Source: Oceanisphaera profunda (GTDB lineage Bacteria > Pseudomonadota > Gammaproteobacteria > Enterobacterales > Aeromonadaceae). From it: a DNA stretch of 64,000 bases. Both the position numbers and the translations under genes were made by a program. The stretch's first letter is position 1. Every line of letters begins with the position of its first letter. The notes beneath the pieces were generated by a model that worked only from the letters and a program-made list of their open reading frames with translations, had not been told where the DNA came from and ran no database searches. The stretch is taken from the NCBI RefSeq assembly GCF_002157895.1, contig NZ_CP021377.1, positions 2,418,001-2,482,000 on the forward strand, in the 5' to 3' direction. Shown one piece after another: positions 17,253-26,871 of the stretch.

Positions 17253-17942
17253 TTAATTTTTGGTACTTAATGCGCGGCGCTGGCGCCAGTGCTGTATGGC
17301 CATGCCTAATAACAAGCCGAACACTAAGCACAAAGGGAATAACCAACTTAAGTGATGCTCTAGCTGACGCCACAGGCTGTGTTGGGCGAGGGATAAAGGA
17401 TTGCTGGCTAGTTGCAGGCGTAAGAATCCTAACGGTTGATCTTCTTGGTACAAGGGACGCACGTAAGTGAGGGCTGATGTTTTATTCACTATAGGGGCTG
17501 GTTTTTTAGCTTCAGCTGAAGGCTCCTTAACTTCAGCTGAAGGCTCTTTAGCATCGGTATTTGCCTCGTTTTTTTCCTTCAGTTGGGCATCTTCTCCTGC
17601 CACTGATTCTGCTAACAAGTGACCATCGTTGCCGTAGAGTTGTGCGGAGCTGATAAGATCGGCCGCCGCCAGCTCTGTGACTAAGCGCTGGGCTATGGCG
17701 GTGTCTTCGGCCAAGAGGGCGCGAATGGCTTCTGGTGCGGCATAATCTACCAAGGGCTTGGCTAAGGTGCGCTGGGGTAAGGTTTGCCATGCGTGGCCTA
17801 ATTTTGCGACTTGTAACCCTTGCCAAGCGGTGAGCAGCAATAGGCCTAAAACCAGCAGCCAGAGCAGCAGTTTAGGAGGAGAGAAATGAGGGTGGTACAG
17901 TCTTTTCCACATAGGGCGCAATATTGTCTCTTGCTTGGTCAA
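17253..17942 (-). CDS. Smp/YtjB-family membrane protein
   Basis: 229-residue inner-membrane protein of the Smp (YtjB) family, recognised from its topology and position: in enterics ytjB is likewise divergent from serB. One membrane segment near residues 22-42 and a second near 197-217 flank a periplasmic domain with the family motif SAQLYGNDGHLLAES and a YVRPLYQEDQPLGFLRLQL strand. A low-complexity insert of Glu/Lys/Ala/Pro (SAEVKEPSAEAKKP, about residues 130-150) interrupts the domain, encoded by imperfect tandem repeats. Function unknown. Confidence 0.8.
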   Translation of the reverse strand: MTKQETILRPMWKRLYHPHFSPPKLLLWLLVLGLLLLTAWQGLQVAKLGHAWQTLPQRTLAKPLVDYAAPEAIRALLAEDTAIAQRLVTELAAADLISSAQLYGNDGHLLAESVAGEDAQLKEKNEANTDAKEPSAEVKEPSAEAKKPAPIVNKTSALTYVRPLYQEDQPLGFLRLQLASNPLSLAQHSLWRQLEHHLSWLFPLCLVFGLLLGMAIQHWRQRRALSTKN

Positions 17943-17993
17943 AAAGCAATACGCTACCCTGAACCTAGGTCTTAGTGAGTAAGGATAAGTTAA

Positions 17994-18977
17994 GTGACAC
18001 TGTTAATGGATGTTTTGCCCGAGCAGTTAGGGGAATGGACTGACGCATTATCTGGCCAATCTTATGCTTGGCAGGCCGGAACGTTCGTGCCTGGCCAGTT
18101 AGATGCACCAAAAGGGCACTTAGTGCTGCTTGCTGAGCAACTGACTAAGTCTGCGTTACAGCAAAGCTTGCAGATATTGGACGCCGCCGGCGTGCAAGTT
18201 GAAGTGGCTAGCCTCAAGCGTATTGCCGAGCGTGAGGTATTAAATTTGCGTTTATCTGCTTGGTCGCCGGAGTTGAAAGCGCATTTACAAGAAATTGCCA
18301 CCAGCTGGGATATCGCCTGTGTGCCGGCTTTGCCTAATGGCGCACAGCCCGGTTTAGTGCTGATGGATATGGACTCCACCGCTATTCAGATTGAGTGCAT
18401 TGATGAGATAGCGCTGTTGGCTGGCGTGGGCGAAGAAGTGGCGGCGGTAACGCGTGCAGCCATGGAAGGCGCGCTGCCGTTTTCTGAAAGTTTACGTCGT
18501 CGGGTCGGCGCATTAGCCGGTGCCGATGCGGCAATTATCGACCAAGTGATCGCTAACATGCCCTTAATGCCCGGTTTGCTAACGCTGGTGGCAGGCTTAA
18601 AAGCCATGGGCTGGAAAGTGGCTTTGGCGTCTGGCGGCTTTACGCCTTTTACTGGTCACCTTCGTCAAACCTTAGGCTTGGATGCAGATTTTGCTAATAC
18701 CTTAGAAATTAAAGACGGGCGTTTTACCGGTAAGGTGCTGGGCAATATTGTGGACGCCGAAGCCAAAGCGCGCATTTTGTGTGAGTTGGCCGAACGCTAT
18801 GATATCCCGCTTAGCCAGACGGTGGCCGTGGGTGATGGTGCTAACGACTTACTGATGCTGGCTCAAGCCGGATTAGGTGTGGCGCTGCATGCTAAGCCTT
18901 TAGTGCAAGAGCAAGCGCCAGTATGCTTAAACCTGCTTAGCTTGGAAGGGGTGTTGGGCTTAGTACAGACTGCTTAA
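17994..18977 (+). CDS. serB: Phosphoserine phosphatase
   Basis: SerB performs the last step of serine synthesis, dephosphorylating phosphoserine. It is a HAD-family enzyme: motif I is LMDMDSTAIQIECID, motif II LASGGFTPF, and motifs III/IV lie in AVGDGANDLLMLAQAGLG. At 327 residues it has the N-terminal ~105-residue regulatory extension seen in E. coli SerB. The GTG start follows AAGGATAAG. Its last 41 bases overlap the 3' end of the convergent PilZ gene. Confidence 0.96.
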   Translation: MTLLMDVLPEQLGEWTDALSGQSYAWQAGTFVPGQLDAPKGHLVLLAEQLTKSALQQSLQILDAAGVQVEVASLKRIAEREVLNLRLSAWSPELKAHLQEIATSWDIACVPALPNGAQPGLVLMDMDSTAIQIECIDEIALLAGVGEEVAAVTRAAMEGALPFSESLRRRVGALAGADAAIIDQVIANMPLMPGLLTLVAGLKAMGWKVALASGGFTPFTGHLRQTLGLDADFANTLEIKDGRFTGKVLGNIVDAEAKARILCELAERYDIPLSQTVAVGDGANDLLMLAQAGLGVALHAKPLVQEQAPVCLNLLSLEGVLGLVQTA

Positions 18978-21207
18978 CCGTCGCTTTACGACGTACCGCT
19001 TCGGTAATATCAAACACCTGACTCAGAGCGCATAACTCGGCTAACTGTTGTTCCAATTGTTGAGTTTTATACAAAGAAGTCTGAGTCAGGGTATCCCATT
19101 CAGGTACAAAATATTCAAGCTGGCGTAAGTGTAAGCGGTTGATGACTACTAAGCTCACGTTCAGCTGCTGGCTGTGGCGTGGGTTGAGTAAAAAAGCCTG
19201 ACGATTAGGCTCAGGATTGATCAACAACCAGCTTTGTTGGCTAGAGTCTACTGCCTTGGCGGTCCAAATTTCATAGCTGTGATGGCTACGGCCATCGGGG
19301 CGCAGTAATTGGGTATAAATAGATTGCCACTGTTGGCGGGATATCAGGCGGCTAAAATGTGCCTGCTGAAATTCATTCGATAAAAACCCCATCAAGCTTT
19401 GTTGTAATAAGCAGGCGATGGCTCCTTGCACATAAAAACCGCCGTCGTTTCGGCCCAACACAAAGGTGGGCGAGGGCGGCTGCTGCAAGGTTTGACGAGT
19501 CAACCAGGTTAACCAAGCCGGCGTATGATTGGCATCTGGCCGTGCTCTGAGCTTATCTTGGTTTTGTTCGAATAAGGCGCTAAAAAACTGATAGCCCGCG
19601 TGGCTTTCTTCCGCACCTTCAATGCGCAAATGCACCACTTTGCCATTACCACTCAAATTCACCACCCGATAGGGTAGCCCTTTAAGTTTCCATTTACGGC
19701 TGCGTTGATTGAGTTCGGTAAGGTGTACCAGCACCAAGCTGGGAATATCGAGGCGTATCGGCTCGCCTAATACCAGCTTAAGACCGCTATTAGAGAGATC
19801 TTCCGTTTCACCCATCAGTACTTTATTGCCGACGGTCAGCTCCATGGCGCTTTGCAGTCTGAAACGTGTTTCTCGCCGCTTTGATGCTTGACGACCGAAG
19901 GGCGTAACCGTGGCTTGATGCAGACAGGCTGGCACCATAAAAGGCGCCAGTTGTTTAAGCGTGCTGTCGATAGGCCACTGGGACTGCAAAGCGGGAATAG
20001 GCGTTAGCCACAGCTGCCACTTTAATTGCTGTAAACGTCGTACCCCTTGAGCGTCTAGTGCGTCAGTGGCCTGATCATCGTAGTGCAGCTGGCGTATGCT
20101 CAGGTAATAGCAAGTTAAGGTGTTGGCCCGTATACCTTCATTAATAAATGCCGCATAGGTTTGATGCTTAATCAGTTCATCTTGACTGGCGACAAAATAA
20201 TAGGACTGCTGGGCGCCGGAGTGGCGAAAACTGTACAACAGGCTGGGCTTATCGGCCTGATTAGCCAAATGCAGTACCCGCTCGGGTGATAATAAAGTCG
20301 GTAATAAATCCCCTGGCTTGGTTTGTTGCCAAGCACTCAGGGTTTTGGCGCTATGGCGATTGGTTAACAGGTGCTGCAGCTTGCCTTGTTCATCAAAAAA
20401 CAGCGAGCAGCTTAAACTGGTTTCTAATAGCGCCTGCCCCCAACATTGAGACTTGACCGTTGCGTATAAATCTTCGGCGTCTAAGCCATAGCGAGGCCGA
20501 TTCTGCTCAATAAAAGCGGCGATGGCCTGCTGCCAATCGGCGTCCTCTTCTACTCTTTGCATCTTGAGGCGGTTTAGCTCTCCTAGGTCTTGGCGCACCC
20601 GATAACGCTTAGGAGCAACTAAGCATTCCAATCCCGCCTGCTTGGCTAGTTCTGGAAAACTGATCGCCACTTCTTCGGGCAAACGCGGCGCGTTTTGCAA
20701 CTGGACTAATAAGCCGGCGGGGGAAATATCCAAGGTGTTACCTTGCAGAACTTGCCCATTATCTAACTGCAAACACACAGGGGTGACGAAGCGCAGCCGG
20801 CTTTCTTTGCGTTGCAAACCTAAAGAGGGCTGATGCCAATGCACGATATTAAATTGCGCCGGTAATTTGCGTAGTACCGCTAATTCGGCCAGCAAAGATT
20901 CATACAAGCCTCTGGTATATTCGCCACCATAATCTAGTAATAAAGTTTGGAAATGGTTGGCTAGACGCTCGGGTAATTCGTGATCGAGCCCCTGATGACT
21001 AACTCGTCGGCATTGTTCTGGAAATAGGCTGCGTAAATCCAGTACTCGCAGGCAAGGGGAAGTTAAACGACGGACTTCAGCTTTTAACTGAAAACGAATG
21101 TCCTCGTCGGCCTCGGGCAACATAGTGTCGAGTAAGCCAGCAAGGTCGTATTGGTAACTTAGCGGTACCAGTTTATTGAGCAGAGTTTTATATGTGCTGA
21201 GATCCAT
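18937..21207 (-). CDS. Two-PilZ-domain protein (PlzC-like)
   Basis: 756-residue cytoplasmic protein. A PilZ-type segment begins near residue 135 (SRLRF ... DISPAG at 160-165) and a more canonical one at 444-475 (RRETRFR ... DLSNSG), the c-di-GMP-binding signatures RxxxR and D/NxSxxG. The first lacks the full RxxxR pair and may be degenerate. The neighbour arrangement beside serB matches the V. cholerae PilZ protein VC2344 (PlzC), so it is probably a c-di-GMP receptor with an unknown output. It overlaps the serB 3' end by 41 bases, tail to tail, so the two transcripts are antisense at their ends. Confidence 0.82.
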   Translation of the reverse strand: MDLSTYKTLLNKLVPLSYQYDLAGLLDTMLPEADEDIRFQLKAEVRRLTSPCLRVLDLRSLFPEQCRRVSHQGLDHELPERLANHFQTLLLDYGGEYTRGLYESLLAELAVLRKLPAQFNIVHWHQPSLGLQRKESRLRFVTPVCLQLDNGQVLQGNTLDISPAGLLVQLQNAPRLPEEVAISFPELAKQAGLECLVAPKRYRVRQDLGELNRLKMQRVEEDADWQQAIAAFIEQNRPRYGLDAEDLYATVKSQCWGQALLETSLSCSLFFDEQGKLQHLLTNRHSAKTLSAWQQTKPGDLLPTLLSPERVLHLANQADKPSLLYSFRHSGAQQSYYFVASQDELIKHQTYAAFINEGIRANTLTCYYLSIRQLHYDDQATDALDAQGVRRLQQLKWQLWLTPIPALQSQWPIDSTLKQLAPFMVPACLHQATVTPFGRQASKRRETRFRLQSAMELTVGNKVLMGETEDLSNSGLKLVLGEPIRLDIPSLVLVHLTELNQRSRKWKLKGLPYRVVNLSGNGKVVHLRIEGAEESHAGYQFFSALFEQNQDKLRARPDANHTPAWLTWLTRQTLQQPPSPTFVLGRNDGGFYVQGAIACLLQQSLMGFLSNEFQQAHFSRLISRQQWQSIYTQLLRPDGRSHHSYEIWTAKAVDSSQQSWLLINPEPNRQAFLLNPRHSQQLNVSLVVINRLHLRQLEYFVPEWDTLTQTSLYKTQQLEQQLAELCALSQVFDITEAVRRKATVKQSVLSPTPLPS

Positions 21208-21283
21208 CTTGGCCTAGCTTAGGGTTGAGTGGCTTAAAAACTTAGGCCAGTATAGCAGTTCAATATTAAATGGGTGAGTGTGC

Positions 21284-22654
21284 ATGGCCAAGTCTAAAAC
21301 GGCGTTTGTTTGCGGTGAATGTGGGGGAGAATATCCGCGCTGGCAGGGCCAGTGTACGGAGTGTAAAGAGTGGAATACCATCACCGAAATTCGCTTAGCA
21401 CCTGCCACGGCGGCGGCCAGCCGTAATAGCCGTTTTGTCGGTTATGCGGGCACCCAAGACAATAAAGTACAAACACTAGACCAAGTGGCACTCACCGAAT
21501 TGCCGCGCATTCCTAGCGGCTTTAGTGAGCTAGACCGCGTATTAGGCGGCGGCATGGTGCCAGGTTCCGCCATTCTGATTGGCGGCAGCCCAGGTGCGGG
21601 TAAGAGTACGCTGTTATTACAAGTGATGTGTGGCTTGGCCAGCCGCATGAAAACCCTCTATGTGACCGGTGAAGAATCACTGCAACAAGTGGCAATGCGC
21701 GCCCAGCGTTTAGGGCTGCCGCGAGATCAGCTGCGCATGCTGTCGGAAACCAGCGTCGAGCAAATTTGTCATATCGCCCGGGAAGAAAAGCCGGCGGTGA
21801 TCGTTATCGACTCCATTCAGGTGATGCAGGTAGAGGGTATTACCTCGTCGCCAGGCTCGGTCAGCCAAGTGCGCGAGGCGGCGGCCATGCTTACCCGTTA
21901 TGCCAAACAGCACGGCGTGGTGGTGTTGATGGTGGGGCACGTCACCAAAGACGGTGCCTTGGCGGGACCCAAGGTGTTGGAGCATTGCATCGACTGTTCG
22001 CTGATGCTCGATGGCGAGAATGACAGCCGCTTTCGCATGCTGCGCAGCCATAAAAACCGTTTCGGTGCCGTGAATGAGTTGGGCGTGTTTGCCATGACTG
22101 AAACTGGCTTAAAAGAGGTCAGCAACCCGTCAGCCATTTTCTTAAGTCGCGGCGAAGAGCAAACCACCGGCTCAGTGGTGATGATTATTTGGGAAGGCAC
22201 GCGCCCCTTGCTGGTGGAGCTGCAAGCGCTGGTGGATTATTCACAGTTAGGTAATCCGCGTCGCGTCACCGTGGGTTTGGAGCAAAATCGACTGTCGATG
22301 CTGTTGGCGGTGTTGCATCGCCACGGTGGTTTGCAAATGGCGGATCAAGATGTGTTCGTTAACGTGGTGGGCGGGGTGCGGGTAGAAGACACCAGTGCCG
22401 ACTTAGCCTTATTACTGGCCTTAGTGTCGAGCTTTCGCGATAAGGCGCTGCCTAAAGAGCTAGTGGTTTTTGGCGAAGTGGGCTTGTCCGGCGAAATTCG
22501 CCCCGTGCCATCGGGTCAAGAACGACTCATGGAAGCCGCTAAGCACGGCTTTACCCGCGCGATTATTCCTTGGGCGAACCGACCCAAGCATTCGCCACCC
22601 GGCATGGAAGTAATAGCGGTTAAGAAATTAGAAGAAGCCTTAGAGGCGTTGTAA
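21284..22654 (+). CDS. radA: DNA repair protein RadA
   Basis: RadA is a RecA-like ATPase with a Lon-like C-terminal domain that drives branch migration of recombination intermediates. The N-terminal zinc finger is CGECGGEYPRWQGQCTEC; the Walker A GGSPGAGKST, the KNRFGA motif characteristic of RadA, and the Lon-type GEVGLSGEIRPV are all present. I chose ATG 21284 (MAKSKTAFVC) by comparison with the family; a GTG six bases upstream is in frame. 456 residues, close to E. coli. It is followed by a dispersed 3'-end repeat. Confidence 0.97.
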   Translation: MAKSKTAFVCGECGGEYPRWQGQCTECKEWNTITEIRLAPATAAASRNSRFVGYAGTQDNKVQTLDQVALTELPRIPSGFSELDRVLGGGMVPGSAILIGGSPGAGKSTLLLQVMCGLASRMKTLYVTGEESLQQVAMRAQRLGLPRDQLRMLSETSVEQICHIAREEKPAVIVIDSIQVMQVEGITSSPGSVSQVREAAAMLTRYAKQHGVVVLMVGHVTKDGALAGPKVLEHCIDCSLMLDGENDSRFRMLRSHKNRFGAVNELGVFAMTETGLKEVSNPSAIFLSRGEEQTTGSVVMIIWEGTRPLLVELQALVDYSQLGNPRRVTVGLEQNRLSMLLAVLHRHGGLQMADQDVFVNVVGGVRVEDTSADLALLLALVSSFRDKALPKELVVFGEVGLSGEIRPVPSGQERLMEAAKHGFTRAIIPWANRPKHSPPGMEVIAVKKLEEALEAL

Positions 22655-22660
22655 ATACAG

Positions 22661-22690
22661 CGCTAAGCGCCTAGCACCAAGCTAAAGATA
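22661..22690 (+). repeat. 3'-end GCGCC repeat, radA copy
   Basis: CAGCGCTAAGCGCCTAGCAC followed by CAAGCTAAAG, starting seven bases after the radA stop. One of seven members of a dispersed family found at gene 3' ends (see 29820, 30162, 49814, 53692, 53787, 22991). Confidence 0.7.
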
Positions 22691-22693
22691 TTT

Positions 22694-22750
22694 TTGCCAC
22701 GACTCTCTGATTAAGATAAGCACAGAAGGCACGGAGAAATAAAGATAAAA
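22694..22750 (+). repeat. Dispersed CCACGGAA-type repeat, degenerate copy 6
   Basis: TTTTGCCACG ... GATTAAGATAAGCACAGAAG ... GGCACGGAGAAATAAAGATA. Shares the word set of copies 2-5 but in altered order. Confidence 0.5.
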
Positions 22751-22990
22751 GCCGAGAGTGAGGGGCGAGGTGTGAGGAATGAATGGTGAGGATAGAATGA
22801 GCGGCGACAGGAAGCACGGATGTAGGCACCGCTTAAGCTGTGCAGTGGCGCAAGGCGCCATCTCCGCTCCGAGGTTTCATGTGCCACCGTTTTATCACAT
22901 CTAAACGCCGATTCGGGTAGTAGCAGCACACCAAAATCTACGGCCAAGGTTTGCACCTAGGGTAAAGCTGCCTGCAGGGCTTGGCTTTGG

Positions 22991-23028
22991 TTTAGCTCGG
23001 CGCTTGATGCTGGGCGCTTGGCGCTGCA
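22991..23028 (-). repeat. 3'-end GCGCC repeat inside the PilZ gene end
   Basis: Sense strand reads CAGCGCCAAGCGCCCAGCAT followed by CAAGCGCCGAGCTAAA; it encodes the last ten or so residues and the TAA stop of the PilZ gene. Confidence 0.75.
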
Positions 23029-23387
23029 CAATCAAGCAGCTCTTCAAATTGGCGCCGCAACAGCGCTTCATCGCCGAGGTTTAACTCCACTAGGCGGCGT
23101 AACAGGCTGGCGCTATTAATGTCGAGCTGTTGGCATTCGATGCCGATGCAACCGTCTTTATGATAACGCTGTCGCGCCTGCATAATAATTACCTTGTCGT
23201 GCCCGTCTAAGGACAGACGCAGCTGCAAGGGTGTGCCTGACTCTGCAGACCAAGGCTCTGTAACGCTTAAGAGCGCCCCATGCATTGAAATATCTTGCAG
23301 CTGAGTGGGTAGCTGATGGCCGTCGGGAGTAACCAGCCATGCGGGCAGATTAAACCCGATGCGTGTAAATGCTCTGCGCTCGGCCAT
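22992..23387 (-). CDS. Single-domain PilZ protein
   Basis: 131-residue PilZ-domain protein with both c-di-GMP signatures: RRAFTR at residues 4-9 and DISMHG at 32-37. It starts 13 bases after the rsd homologue ends, on the same strand, so the pair is probably one transcript. The C-terminal residues APSAQHQAPS are encoded by a dispersed repeat and are shared with the unrelated uracil-DNA glycosylase gene at 30.2 kb, so the natural end of the domain is probably ten or so residues earlier. Output unknown. Confidence 0.82.
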   Translation of the reverse strand: MAERRAFTRIGFNLPAWLVTPDGHQLPTQLQDISMHGALLSVTEPWSAESGTPLQLRLSLDGHDKVIIMQARQRYHKDGCIGIECQQLDINSASLLRRLVELNLGDEALLRRQFEELLDCAAPSAQHQAPS

Positions 23388-23400
23388 ATCGCTCTCCTGA

Positions 23401-23871
23401 TCAAGCAGGTTCGTTAATACTCAAATGATTAAGCAGTGAGACGGCAAATACCAATCGGTCTTCAAGGCTAAATCGCTCTTCTAACATTTCGCCTAGCATG
23501 CTGAGATCTTGATCTAACTCTAGCAGTACTTCGTCGTTGTCAACTTGGGCGTATTTATCGTGAAAGTCGAGCGCCAGTACCGAGCTTTTCTTTAAGCGCA
23601 CATAAATACGCTCCGCTAAGGTACGGCCATTGCCGCGTGCTGCCTCATAGGCCGCCATCACATAGTCATAAATTTCAAAGTGAGCGGCGCTGACGTAGTC
23701 CACCAATTGACTGCAAAAGTCGGTGAGCTCTTTAGGCTCGGGCAGCACTTTTCTATTAGTCGATAAGCGGATGTATTCCACCAGCAGGGCTTGGCGCGCA
23801 TCCATAAAGGTGTCTAGCGCCTGGTGTTTACCGGCGAGTTTAGCTTTGCTTTGTGCCATTTTCCTGAGCAT
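23401..23871 (-). CDS. rsd: Rsd/AlgQ-family anti-sigma-70 factor
   Basis: 156 residues, all-helical, matching Rsd, which binds region 4 of sigma-70 and shifts RNA polymerase toward alternative sigma factors. Diagnostic blocks are LTDFCSQLVDYVSAAHFEIY and LGEMLEERFSLEDRLV. It is divergent from hemE as in E. coli, although nudC is missing from between them here. The start is either 23871 or an internal ATG four codons later. Downstream it is coupled to a PilZ gene, an unusual partnership. Confidence 0.83.
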   Translation of the reverse strand: MLRKMAQSKAKLAGKHQALDTFMDARQALLVEYIRLSTNRKVLPEPKELTDFCSQLVDYVSAAHFEIYDYVMAAYEAARGNGRTLAERIYVRLKKSSVLALDFHDKYAQVDNDEVLLELDQDLSMLGEMLEERFSLEDRLVFAVSLLNHLSINEPA

Positions 23872-24286
23872 GATTCCCTCCTTGGGATGACCTGAGCAGG
23901 TTGAGAGCTCTACCTTTAACGTAAGTTAACGTTTCCATCGTTAAAGAACATTCGACGACTCCATCATTAAAGAAAAGCGGGCGCTGGGTCAATCGTTTTA
24001 CAACTAACTTGGGCGCAAGCTCGCGCTAAAAATAAGTTTGTAAGACAGAAATTACTCTAATGCTTACCTTACCTAAAACTAACTTAATAGCCCATTTACG
24101 TTAACTTTATACCTGTAAAAATTAAACTTTCAATACGTTAATTTAACTAAAATCTTACTCTGTTATGACGTTAAGTACCAGAGTGATTAAAAAGCGTCCA
24201 AAGTAAGCGTGTGTAACGTCTGATTGGGGCTTTAAGCTATGTGGTGGTACAATAGCGGCATTTGCCACCTGTTTTGGGACGATAGA
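23872..24286. other. Divergent rsd-hemE control region
   Basis: About 415 bases of AT-rich sequence with many TTAACTT/GTTAAC words, containing the opposed promoters of rsd and hemE. GTTAACGTTTCCATCGTTAA and similar near-palindromes (23920-23945) stand out, but I cannot assign a regulator. E. coli has nudC upstream of hemE; nothing like it remains here. Confidence 0.5.
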
Positions 24287-25354
24287 ATGCAACCTTTGAA
24301 AAATGATCGTTACTTACGTGCGCTAGCCCGCCAGCCCGTAGATTACACCCCTGTTTGGATGATGCGTCAGGCCGGTCGTTATTTGCCTGAATACAAGGCA
24401 ACGCGTGCCGAAGCGGGCGATTTTATGGCGTTGTGTAAAAACGCAGAATTGGCGTGTGAGGTGACCTTACAACCCTTGCGTCGCTTCCCGTTAGATGCGG
24501 CGATTCTGTTCTCTGATATTTTGACCATTCCCGATGCTATGGGCTTAGGCTTGTACTTTGAAGCCGGTGAAGGTCCTAAATTTCAGCGTCCTATTAGCTC
24601 AATGGCTGATGTGCAAAAACTGGGTATTCCTGATCCAGAAGGCGAATTGCAATATGTAATGAATGCGGTGCGCACCATTCGTCGTGAACTAAAAGGCGAA
24701 GTGCCGCTGATTGGTTTCTCTGGCAGCCCTTGGACGCTGGCCACCTATATGGTGGAAGGCAGTGGTTCTAAGACCTTCATGAAAACCAAAGGCATGATGT
24801 TTTCTGATCCGAAAGCCATGCACTTGTTGCTAGATAAATTAGCAGACAGCGTGACCAGCTATTTGAACGCGCAAATTGCCGCTGGTGCTCAGTCGTTGAT
24901 GATCTTCGATACGTGGGGCGGCATTTTAAGCACCCGCGATTACAACGAGTTTTCACTGCAATATATGGCGAAAATCGTGGACGGTTTAGTGCGTGAAAGT
25001 GACGGTCGTCGCGTGCCTGTTACCCTGTTTACCAAAAATGGTGGTCAGTGGTTAGAAGCGATTGCCGCTACCGGTTGTGACGGTATTGGTTTGGATTGGA
25101 CCATCGACATGGCAGACGCTAAGCGTCGCGTCGGTGATAAGGTTGCACTGCAAGGCAACATGGACCCATCCATGCTGTATGCGCCTATTCCGCGCATCGA
25201 GCAGGAAGTTGCTTCTATCCTAGAGAGCTTTGGTGAAGGTCCAGGTCATGTCTTTAACTTAGGTCATGGCATTCACTTGGACGTAGATCCTGAGCATGCG
25301 GGCGCCTTTATCGATGCAGTGCATCGCATCTCTCGCCCGTACCACGCGAAGTAA
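24287..25354 (+). CDS. hemE: Uroporphyrinogen decarboxylase
   Basis: HemE decarboxylates the four acetate side chains of uroporphyrinogen III to give coproporphyrinogen III in haem synthesis. 355 residues from ATG 24287 ([13 protein letters not shown]), which matches the family N-terminus; an upstream in-frame ATG at 24239 would add a 16-residue tail not found in homologues. Signatures: [42 protein letters not shown] and [16 protein letters not shown] terminator follows. Confidence 0.97.
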   Translation: MQPLKNDRYLRALARQPVDYTPVWMMRQAGRYLPEYKATRAEAGDFMALCKNAELACEVTLQPLRRFPLDAAILFSDILTIPDAMGLGLYFEAGEGPKFQRPISSMADVQKLGIPDPEGELQYVMNAVRTIRRELKGEVPLIGFSGSPWTLATYMVEGSGSKTFMKTKGMMFSDPKAMHLLLDKLADSVTSYLNAQIAAGAQSLMIFDTWGGILSTRDYNEFSLQYMAKIVDGLVRESDGRRVPVTLFTKNGGQWLEAIAATGCDGIGLDWTIDMADAKRRVGDKVALQGNMDPSMLYAPIPRIEQEVASILESFGEGPGHVFNLGHGIHLDVDPEHAGAFIDAVHRISRPYHAK

Positions 25355-25389
25355 GTCGGGCCTCGTTCGCTAACATAGAACGCAGCCAA

Positions 25390-25418
25390 TAAAAAAAGCG
25401 CCTTACGGCGCTTTTTTT
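25390..25418. terminator. Terminator of hemE
   Basis: AAAAAAAGCGCC-TTAC-GGCGCTTTTTTT, symmetrical so it can act in both directions. Confidence 0.92.
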
Positions 25419-25524
25419 ATGGAAAATATAAGGTGTAAATAGTGGGGGAGAGGAGCAAACAGAACATCGAATTTTCAGACTCGTGTTTGCGCCTCATACA
25501 CTTTACTCTTTACGTTAATCCTAT

Positions 25525-26871
25525 TTATCCCAATTCTTTCTGATACTTGTCTATGGTCGCCAAAAAGGTTCGTTTGCTTTGGCCAGATAAACCTTCAGCC
25601 ATGGGCAGCTTCACTTGCATGGCATCCACGGCACGGTTATTGACATGGAACTCATAATGCAAGTGCGGGCCAGTAGAGCGACCGGTATTGCCGGATAAAC
25701 CAATGCGCTGGCCACGGCGTACCGTATCACCCTGTTTGACCAAAAACTTACTCAAGTGCAAGAAGCGTGTGGTGTACTGGCGGCCATGGCGGATTACGAT
25801 GTAGTTGCCCGCTAATCGGTGATACACGGCTTTGACTACCACGCCGTCGCCTGGGGCTACGACAGGGGTGCCCGTTGGCACGGCAAAGTCGGTGCCTTTG
25901 TGGGCCGTAACTCGGCCGGTGATCGGATGCTTGCGATTTAAGTTAAAGGTGGAGCTAATGCGCGGCGTGCGCTCCAACGGAATACGAATAAAACCCCGCT
26001 CTAAGCTTTCGCCTTTACTGTCGTAAAACTTACCGTCTTCATGGCGAAAGGCGTAAAAAGTACGGCCTTTATTGGTAATCTCTACCGCTTGTAGCTCAGA
26101 CTTACCGGTACTTTTTCCTTGAACAAATTCCCGCTGGACCAAGACTTTAAAGCTGTCTCCTTGGCGCAAGTCGCGAGCAAAGTTGAGTTGCCATTGGAAT
26201 AAGTTAGCAACATGCTGAATTTGTGAGGCAGATAAACCTGCATCGCGGGCACTTAAATAAAAGCTGCCTTTGATCACGCCTTTTAAAGCACGACTTTCCC
26301 AATTGCTGGTTTCGGTTTTAACTCGGCTGTTATAGCCATCACCATCACGAGTAAAAGTGCGGGTATGCAGTAAGTCTTGTTTGATCTTAAATTCAAGCAG
26401 CAAGTTCTCAGAGTCGATCAACATGCTTAAATTTTGGCCGGGCTTTAGGCCGTCTAGTACACGTTCTCTATCGGCTTCGAGCAATTTATACATAGTGGCT
26501 AACGGCAAGCCTAAACCATTAAAAATGGTACTTAAAGTATCGCCATTTTGTACCGAGTATTGCTGCCATTCGGGTTCGATTGACGCTAATTCATCCAAGG
26601 CATCGACCGGGTCAACAGGGCCTAAATCATCATCGGGCAGGGTATAGAACTCAGTGTTATCGACTTGAGTTTTAATGGCGGCAGAAGAGATCGTTAAGTT
26701 GTTGGGCAAACTAAGTCTACTTGGCTGCTCTAATATATTCTGCGCAGAGGGCAGCATAATGGCCGTCGTCAGCGTTAAGGTACTCAATAATACGATGCCA
26801 TACAGGTGCTTTTTCGGCAGTTGTGTGGGCATACCTTGCAGTTTTGTTTGTATCGGGCGGAGAAAATTCAT
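25525..26871 (-). CDS. mepM: Murein DD-endopeptidase MepM-like (M23 family)
   Basis: Periplasmic peptidoglycan endopeptidase that cuts D-Ala-mDAP crosslinks to allow wall expansion. 448 residues: N-terminal membrane anchor (about residues 22-40), an OapA/LysM-type domain (YSVQNGDTLSTIFNGLGLP), a second linking domain, then the M23 domain with zinc ligands in HKGTDFA and HLHYEFH. As in E. coli (yebA), it lies downstream of and on the same strand as znuA. Confidence 0.93.
   Translation of the reverse strand: MNFLRPIQTKLQGMPTQLPKKHLYGIVLLSTLTLTTAIMLPSAQNILEQPSRLSLPNNLTISSAAIKTQVDNTEFYTLPDDDLGPVDPVDALDELASIEPEWQQYSVQNGDTLSTIFNGLGLPLATMYKLLEADRERVLDGLKPGQNLSMLIDSENLLLEFKIKQDLLHTRTFTRDGDGYNSRVKTETSNWESRALKGVIKGSFYLSARDAGLSASQIQHVANLFQWQLNFARDLRQGDSFKVLVQREFVQGKSTGKSELQAVEITNKGRTFYAFRHEDGKFYDSKGESLERGFIRIPLERTPRISSTFNLNRKHPITGRVTAHKGTDFAVPTGTPVVAPGDGVVVKAVYHRLAGNYIVIRHGRQYTTRFLHLSKFLVKQGDTVRRGQRIGLSGNTGRSTGPHLHYEFHVNNRAVDAMQVKLPMAEGLSGQSKRTFLATIDKYQKELG

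Larger units (their letters stand above)
22655..22991. other. Repeat-bearing gap between radA and PilZ gene
   Basis: About 340 bases between two converging genes, without a gene. From left: the radA-end repeat CAGCGCTAAGCGCCTAGCAC (22661 on), a degenerate CCACGGAA-type repeat (22694-22750), a GTGAGG-rich tract (22755-22800), then unassigned sequence. A minus-strand reading frame at 22711-22956 lies across the repeats and has no ribosome site or domain. Confidence 0.6.

Noticed and set aside
22711-22956. Minus-strand 81-codon frame
   Set aside because: Runs across two dispersed repeats and has no start signal.
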